Below, piece by piece: positions 5,119 to 8,666 of a stretch of DNA of 8,666 bases. The translations under genes and the position numbers were made by a program. The stretch spans positions 1 through 8,666 of the forward strand of contig JAKAMP010000090.1 of assembly GCA_021812865.1 (NCBI GenBank). Reading direction: 5' to 3'. The number at the start of each line of letters is the position of its first letter. Positions within the stretch are counted from its first letter, which is position 1. The notes under the pieces were generated by a model, which searched no databases, was not told the origin of the DNA, and was given only the letters and a program-made list of their open reading frames with translations. This stretch comes from Bacteroidota bacterium. Lineage in GTDB: Bacteria; Bacteroidota; Bacteroidia; Bacteroidales; JAAYUG01.

Positions 5119-6447
5119 TCAGTCACCTCCAGATCCTCCCGGTACGCCTCCGGAATCTTTCCACTGAAAGGCGTGCGGCCATCCGGATCCGTCATTGGCC
5201 GGTACAGAGGTATGGCAAACATTGCATGCCGATTGATGTTCGGGGTTCAGACCTGCATGTACCTCCGTGAAATCAGATGGACTACCGCCTCCTCGGGAAC
5301 TGGAATGACAAACACCACAACTACCAATCGTTTTGGCTTTGCCCATGTACTGAATAGCTTGGTAATTATCGGAATTCTCGCGCGATGGCACCATGGCATG
5401 CGGGCTGCCATGACAGGCAGTGCAATACATATTTCCATGCCCTCGCGAATTCCGGTACAGTTCCATACCTGTATTCACCCCTGAAACATTGGTATGACAA
5501 GTTGCGCACTGTGGTTCTCCAGACCAGGGCGTGCGTCCGGTGGTGATGCTGGAAGCTACATTCGACATACTTCCGTGGCAGGTGGTACAGTTACCATCCG
5601 TTGCTGTATGGGCCAGGCTGCGGCTGCACTTTGTGGTATTCCCGGGATGACAATCATAACAGGTGATCCCCTGTCGGTTTGCATGTGAGCTATGAATGGC
5701 TTCCGAAAGATACTTCACTCCGGCTGAGGTTCCGCCAAGCGCCGGGTCACCATGACAACTGGAACATAACACCGGCTCACTGTTGACAAGGTTCGTGCCA
5801 TGCATGGCATCATGCTTGACAAGTATATCGTTGAAGGCGTTTGCCCCATGACACTTTCCACAGTTAATTTCATCTGAGGTGGGTACTGTGGCCTCTGTTT
5901 TGATCAGAACATTGCCGGCAAGATCCTTGACCACCACCTCTGCGACCTGGTAAGGATTCCATTGGTTGTTGTCATCAACCGGAGTGACAGGAATGCCTTT
6001 TGCAATATAGTGATCTCCTTCCAGTACCATTTCCCCTGAAAGGGAATTGCCCATCAGTCCAGTATTTTGAGGTAAACTGCTGAATCCGAAAATGCGCCCG
6101 AACAATGATACGGCATGATCCCAGAACCCACTGTATTTGCGCTTCCCATATGAATAGGTGTTATTGATCACCCTGTATTCCACACGGATTCCAGACTTCA
6201 CAATCTCAGGGTTTTCTGCACGCTTTACCACCTGCGCCATGAGCGTATTGTATGGCGGCAATATAACAGCTGTATCGTAGGAAGGGTTCAGACAGTGCAT
6301 TCCCAGGTCGTTCCAGGCAAATACCACATACGAACCATTGGCTCCCTTTATGTTCGAACTCCCGGCAGAATCTTTTTCCCTTGTACAGGCATAAATAAGC
6401 AGAGCCAGCAGGATAGCAGGCGGAACAAATAACCATAGCTTTTTCAT
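5119..6447 (-). CDS. Octahaem c-type cytochrome lipoprotein
   Basis: This 442-residue protein has an N-terminal signal with a lipobox-like IYAC ending in C21, so it is probably an outer-membrane-anchored lipoprotein. Residues about 39-190 form a haem-free domain opening with VVFAWNDLGMHC and ILPPYNTL, a signature I recognise from multihaem cytochromes of metal-reducing bacteria. The second half has eight CxxCH haem sites: 196-200, 228-232, 263-267, 287-291, 314-318, 342-346, 377-381 and 408-412. Extra histidines (for example 252, 255, 280, 337, 397) could give bis-His ligation. The Gly-rich tail (GGVPGGSGGD) is short. The protein should act as an electron conduit or terminal reductase in anaerobic respiration. 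The following gene, 110 bases on, is the Rrf2 regulator. The electron acceptor is unknown. Confidence 0.9.
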   Translation of the reverse strand: MKKLWLFVPPAILLALLIYACTREKDSAGSSNIKGANGSYVVFAWNDLGMHCLNPSYDTAVILPPYNTLMAQVVKRAENPEIVKSGIRVEYRVINNTYSYGKRKYSGFWDHAVSLFGRIFGFSSLPQNTGLMGNSLSGEMVLEGDHYIAKGIPVTPVDDNNQWNPYQVAEVVVKDLAGNVLIKTEATVPTSDEINCGKCHGANAFNDILVKHDAMHGTNLVNSEPVLCSSCHGDPALGGTSAGVKYLSEAIHSSHANRQGITCYDCHPGNTTKCSRSLAHTATDGNCTTCHGSMSNVASSITTGRTPWSGEPQCATCHTNVSGVNTGMELYRNSRGHGNMYCTACHGSPHAMVPSRENSDNYQAIQYMGKAKTIGSCGVCHSSSRGGGSPSDFTEVHAGLNPEHQSACNVCHTSVPANDGSGWPHAFQWKDSGGVPGGSGGD

Positions 6448-6527
6448 CTTGCAGTTCTTTCAGGGTTTATAGCTCTTTAACGGCGCTTAATAAAATTTGT
6501 TTTGTCGTTTCCTTCCTTTTTTATTAT

Positions 6528-6539
6528 TCAGGTTCCTGA
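6528..6539. repeat. Short palindrome TCAGG-TT-CCTGA upstream of the cytochrome gene
   Basis: The five-base arms are perfect around a two-base centre, and it directly abuts the possible Rrf2 half-site at 6539. It could be part of a compound operator for the cytochrome gene, but arms this short are common by chance. Confidence 0.2.
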
Positions 6540-6549
6540 TTACCTTAAT
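6539..6549. promoter_or_regulatory. Possible Rrf2 half-site upstream of the octahaem cytochrome
   Basis: ATTACCTTAAT (6539-6549) matches ATTACCTAAAT (5060-5070), which includes the right arm of the regulator's palindrome, at 10 of 11 positions. It lies about 92 bases upstream of the cytochrome ATG at 6447. Only one half-site is present, so this is weak evidence of shared control. Confidence 0.25.
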
Positions 6550-6562
6550 TGTTGATTATTAA

Positions 6563-6581
6563 CCGGATATTGACTATCCGG
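6563..6581. repeat. Inverted repeat CCGGATA-N5-TATCCGG in the divergent intergenic region
   Basis: Perfect 7-bp arms flank TTGAC, between the divergent cytochrome (minus) and DHOD-like (plus) genes. No T-run follows on either strand, so it is not a terminator. Its G/C-rich arms stand out from the A/T-rich background. A regulator binding site acting on one or both genes is the likeliest role. Confidence 0.45.
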
Positions 6582-6612
6582 ATCGGCAATGAGCCTGAAA
6601 TGCCACCAAACA

Positions 6613-6643
6613 TATGGGTATATGCAGCGTTTTGTTAACTTTG
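6613..6643 (+). promoter_or_regulatory. Bacteroidota-type promoter of the DHOD-like gene
   Basis: A perfect -7 box TAACTTTG (6636-6643) follows a partial -33 box TATG (6613-6616) by 19 bases. It is followed by TTTATCAACCTAACAT, which resembles the sequence after the GH31 promoter (TTTAGCCTAACAT). The leader before the ATG at 6663 would be only about 12-15 bases. Confidence 0.55.
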
Positions 6644-6662
6644 TTTATCAACCTAACATGTT

Positions 6663-7676
6663 ATGGTGAATCTGCAATGCAAGTACCTGGGACTTGATCT
6701 GAAAAATCCCCTTATTGTTGGGAGTTCCGGGCTGACCGACTCGGTTAAACTAATCCGCCAGCTGGAAGAGAATGGTGCCGGAGCGGTTGTGTTGAAATCA
6801 CTTTTTGAAGAGGAAATCCTTCTGGAGCTGAAAGCGAACATGAGCCGTATGACCTCCGAAAGTTTCCTATACCCGGAAACAGTTGAATACTACGAAGAAC
6901 ACGACACCATAAGGGAAAGCACCGATCATTACCTCGAACTGATACGGCAAAGCAGGAAAGCGGCCAATTTACCGGTCATTGCCAGCATCAACTGCATGAC
7001 AGCCAGCCAATGGACCTATTTTCCGAAGCTGATACAGGAAGCCGGCGCAGATGCACTGGAACTCAACCTTTTTATTCTGCCCTCCGATTTCAAACGTACG
7101 GCCGCGGAAAACGAAAAACTATATTTTGATATCATAAAGGAAATCCGCCAATCCATCCAAATTCCCATTGCACTGAAGGTGAGTTTTTACTTTTCTAACC
7201 TGGCCGCTTTCCTGAAAAAGCTTTCCGAAACAGGAATCCAGGGATTGGTTCTTTTTAATCGCTTCTATAATCCCGATATCGACATTGATAAGCTTGAAGT
7301 GGTTTCCTCTCAGGTGATGAGCCATCCGGCCGATATATCCCTCTCCCTCCGGTGGATCGCTATAATGGCCGGGAAGGTGAATTGTGACCTGGCGGCTACC
7401 ACAGGCATTCACGACGGGGCTGCTATGATCAAGCAGATTCTGGCCGGGGCAAAGGCAGTGGAAGTAGCCTCTGCCCTGTATATCAACGGACCGGAGTACA
7501 TCCAGAACATGCTTTCTGAATTGCAGCAATGGATGGAAAGCAAAGGCTATTCAAGCATTGACGAGTTCAGGGGACTCATGAGCCAGGGTATGAGCCAGAA
7601 CGCGGCAGCCTATGAACGCGTTCAATTTATGCGCTATTTCAGGGGATTTCAGAAGCCAAATTTCTTCAACGATTAG
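6663..7676 (+). CDS. Dihydroorotate dehydrogenase-like flavoprotein
   Basis: This 337-residue protein has the TIM-barrel layout of the DHOD family. Candidate FMN-contacting segments are VVLKSLFEEE (42-51, K45), SINC (109-111 region, N110), LELN (132-135), ALKVSFY (170-176, K172), LFNRFY (197-202) and ATTGIHDG (245-252), with GAKAVEVASALY (262-273) as the likely phosphate loop. The NxxCPN segment carrying the catalytic Cys of class 1 DHODs is replaced by NLFILPSD (135-142), so true dihydroorotate oxidation is unlikely. It matches the 'DHOD-like' subgroup of unknown function common in Bacteroidota and other anaerobes. The ATG follows a good promoter at 6613-6643. It precedes the DUF434 gene by 94 bases and may be co-transcribed with it. 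Substrate unknown. Confidence 0.85.
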   Translation: MVNLQCKYLGLDLKNPLIVGSSGLTDSVKLIRQLEENGAGAVVLKSLFEEEILLELKANMSRMTSESFLYPETVEYYEEHDTIRESTDHYLELIRQSRKAANLPVIASINCMTASQWTYFPKLIQEAGADALELNLFILPSDFKRTAAENEKLYFDIIKEIRQSIQIPIALKVSFYFSNLAAFLKKLSETGIQGLVLFNRFYNPDIDIDKLEVVSSQVMSHPADISLSLRWIAIMAGKVNCDLAATTGIHDGAAMIKQILAGAKAVEVASALYINGPEYIQNMLSELQQWMESKGYSSIDEFRGLMSQGMSQNAAAYERVQFMRYFRGFQKPNFFND

Positions 7677-7770
7677 AACCGTTTTCTTCCTGGCCAGGTG
7701 AATAAGGAGTATTGCCGGAAAATTCAGCAGACGCGTCGATTCTGGTATATCCTGCAAAAAATAACCACGG

Positions 7771-8463
7771 ATGAAAGAAATCCTCACCCCAGCATTCATT
7801 GAAGCGGCCCGCGATTATTTCTGGCTGCAGGAGAAGGATTATCCTCAGAGACTGTTTTTCAAAGTTGTATGCGACCGGTACCGCATGGATAGTATCCAGA
7901 GGGTAATCATTTACCGGGGCATATTCCCCTCCGTGGAAAATAAAGCCCGCCTGAAAAGACAAACCACTTCGGCTGAGGGAATGAACCTGGTGGTCGATAC
8001 CACCAACGTGGTCTTCAGACTGAACAACTACCTTTGCGGCAGACCGGTATTTCTCTGCACCGATGGACTGCTAAGGGATGCCGGGGATGCTTTCGGCAAG
8101 CAGTTCCCGGATGACATTCACAAACGATCCATTCATCTGCTGATCGCATATATGAAACAACTGGGGGTCAGATCGGCACACTGCCTGATAGACCAGCCTG
8201 CCGACGGAAGCGAAATGATTCAGCAGGAACTGGAAACAGCCGCCCCGGAATTCGGGTACCCTCTGGTTATTGAATCTACTTATCCGGCAGACCGTAAAAT
8301 GAACGGATCATCCCCGTGCATTATCGCTACAGCCGATTCGGAGGTCATTGACCACCTGCCATGCCCCTGCATAGACCTTCCCAGGATAATCCTGGAGAAA
8401 GAATTTTCCCCTGCTTTTCTTTCTATTCCTGAAATTCTTGGAACTCCAACGATCATCCTTTAG
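7771..8463 (+). CDS. DUF434 domain protein with PIN-like C-terminal half
   Basis: The protein is 230 residues long. Residues about 8-55 match DUF434 (AARDYFWLQEKDYP, then NRYR-like CDRYRMDSIQR and YRGIF). Residues about 70-205 match the domain usually paired with it (DUF5616): VVDTTNV (74-80), FLCTDGLLRDAGD (94-106), HCLIDQPADGS (137-147) and IATADSEVID (185-194). The succession of acidic positions D76, D98, D141 and D189, with DxxN at the start and TAD.EVI near the end, looks like a PIN/NYN nuclease-type fold, but that is my inference and not a known activity. It is cytoplasmic (no signal peptide). No obvious promoter precedes it, so it is probably expressed from the DHOD-like promoter. Biological role unknown. 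Confidence 0.82.
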   Translation: MKEILTPAFIEAARDYFWLQEKDYPQRLFFKVVCDRYRMDSIQRVIIYRGIFPSVENKARLKRQTTSAEGMNLVVDTTNVVFRLNNYLCGRPVFLCTDGLLRDAGDAFGKQFPDDIHKRSIHLLIAYMKQLGVRSAHCLIDQPADGSEMIQQELETAAPEFGYPLVIESTYPADRKMNGSSPCIIATADSEVIDHLPCPCIDLPRIILEKEFSPAFLSIPEILGTPTIIL

Positions 8464-8666
8464 CTCCAGAATACCAGCAATAGTTATACATATCTATCAC
8501 TTTATTCGCTGAATCTTCCTGAGAATTACCCTTCCCTTTAACAAGGTTGTAACAGCTTTGTATTGAGTTACGACTGATTGAGTTTTCCCAGTCCTCCCCA
8601 AACCCAATTTCATCATAACACCATTATTTTCTAAGGAATGATGGAACACCCGTTGTTGAACTAAAT
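8464..8666. other. Right-end stretch without a recognisable gene
   Basis: These 203 bases hold no clear terminator for the DUF434 gene and no recognisable gene. A minus-strand frame is open from the right edge to a TGA at 8497-8499 (55 codons), so the tail of a gene lying mostly outside the window cannot be excluded, but its translation resembles nothing I know. Confidence 0.4.

Noticed and set aside
6607..6614. Perfect minus-strand TATGTTTG -7 box as the cytochrome promoter
   Set aside because: No TTTG lies 19-21 bases upstream on that strand and the leader would be about 150 bases; the site overlaps the better supported plus-strand promoter.
8582..8593. GTTTTCCCAGTC matches part of the M13 forward primer site, suggesting vector contamination
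   Set aside because: The match stops after 12 bases and no polylinker or lacZ sequence surrounds it; chance is the simpler explanation.
8497..8664. Minus-strand frame of 55 codons open to the right edge
   Set aside because: The translation is not recognisable and has no start or homology-like motif in the window, so it is noted only as an unresolved edge.

Overview
The window looks like a chromosomal segment from an anaerobic or facultatively anaerobic member of the Bacteroidota. Three things suggest this. Several start regions have a TTTG-N19-TAnnTTTG-type promoter. Most genes lack a strong Shine-Dalgarno sequence. The gene content (a secreted GH31 glycosidase, lipoproteins with Bacteroidota-style signal peptides, a DHOD-like protein) also fits. 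No mobile element, CRISPR array, tRNA or rRNA was seen.

Layout: seven genes lie on the minus strand (1-6447) and two on the plus strand (6663-8463), divided by a divergent intergenic region (6448-6662). In minus-strand transcription order they are: an octahaem c-type cytochrome lipoprotein (6447-5119); an Rrf2-family regulator with three clustered cysteines (5009-4611); a ferredoxin-like iron-sulfur protein (4500-3610); a small cupin (3567-3223); a YgbA / 'nitrous oxide-stimulated promoter' family protein (3221-2895, one base after the cupin stop); a SPOR-domain lipoprotein (2769-2335) followed by an intrinsic terminator (2165-2204); and a secreted GH31 glycosidase that runs off the left edge (2024-1). 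The plus-strand pair is a dihydroorotate-dehydrogenase-like flavoprotein (6663-7676) and a DUF434 protein with a PIN-like second half (7771-8463).

The most interesting part is 2895-6447. YgbA is a member of the NsrR (nitric-oxide sensor) regulon in enterobacteria, and Rrf2 proteins with three clustered cysteines usually carry a sensory Fe-S cluster. Together with the iron-sulfur protein and the cupin, this suggests a small NO, redox or Fe-S stress operon with its own Fe-S regulator. A perfect 7-1-7 palindrome (GGTAATT-C-AATTACC) sits over the -33 region of the regulator's promoter and is a good candidate for its autoregulatory operator. A 10-of-11 match to part of that site (ATTACCTAAAT versus ATTACCTTAAT) lies upstream of the octahaem cytochrome, so the cytochrome may belong to the same regulon. 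No Hcp, NorB or nitrite reductase gene is visible in the window, so the NO link rests on family context.

The GH31 and SPOR genes appear to be separate transcription units with their own promoters, unrelated to the redox cluster. The DHOD-like and DUF434 genes are probably co-transcribed from a promoter at 6613-6643; the function of both families is uncertain.
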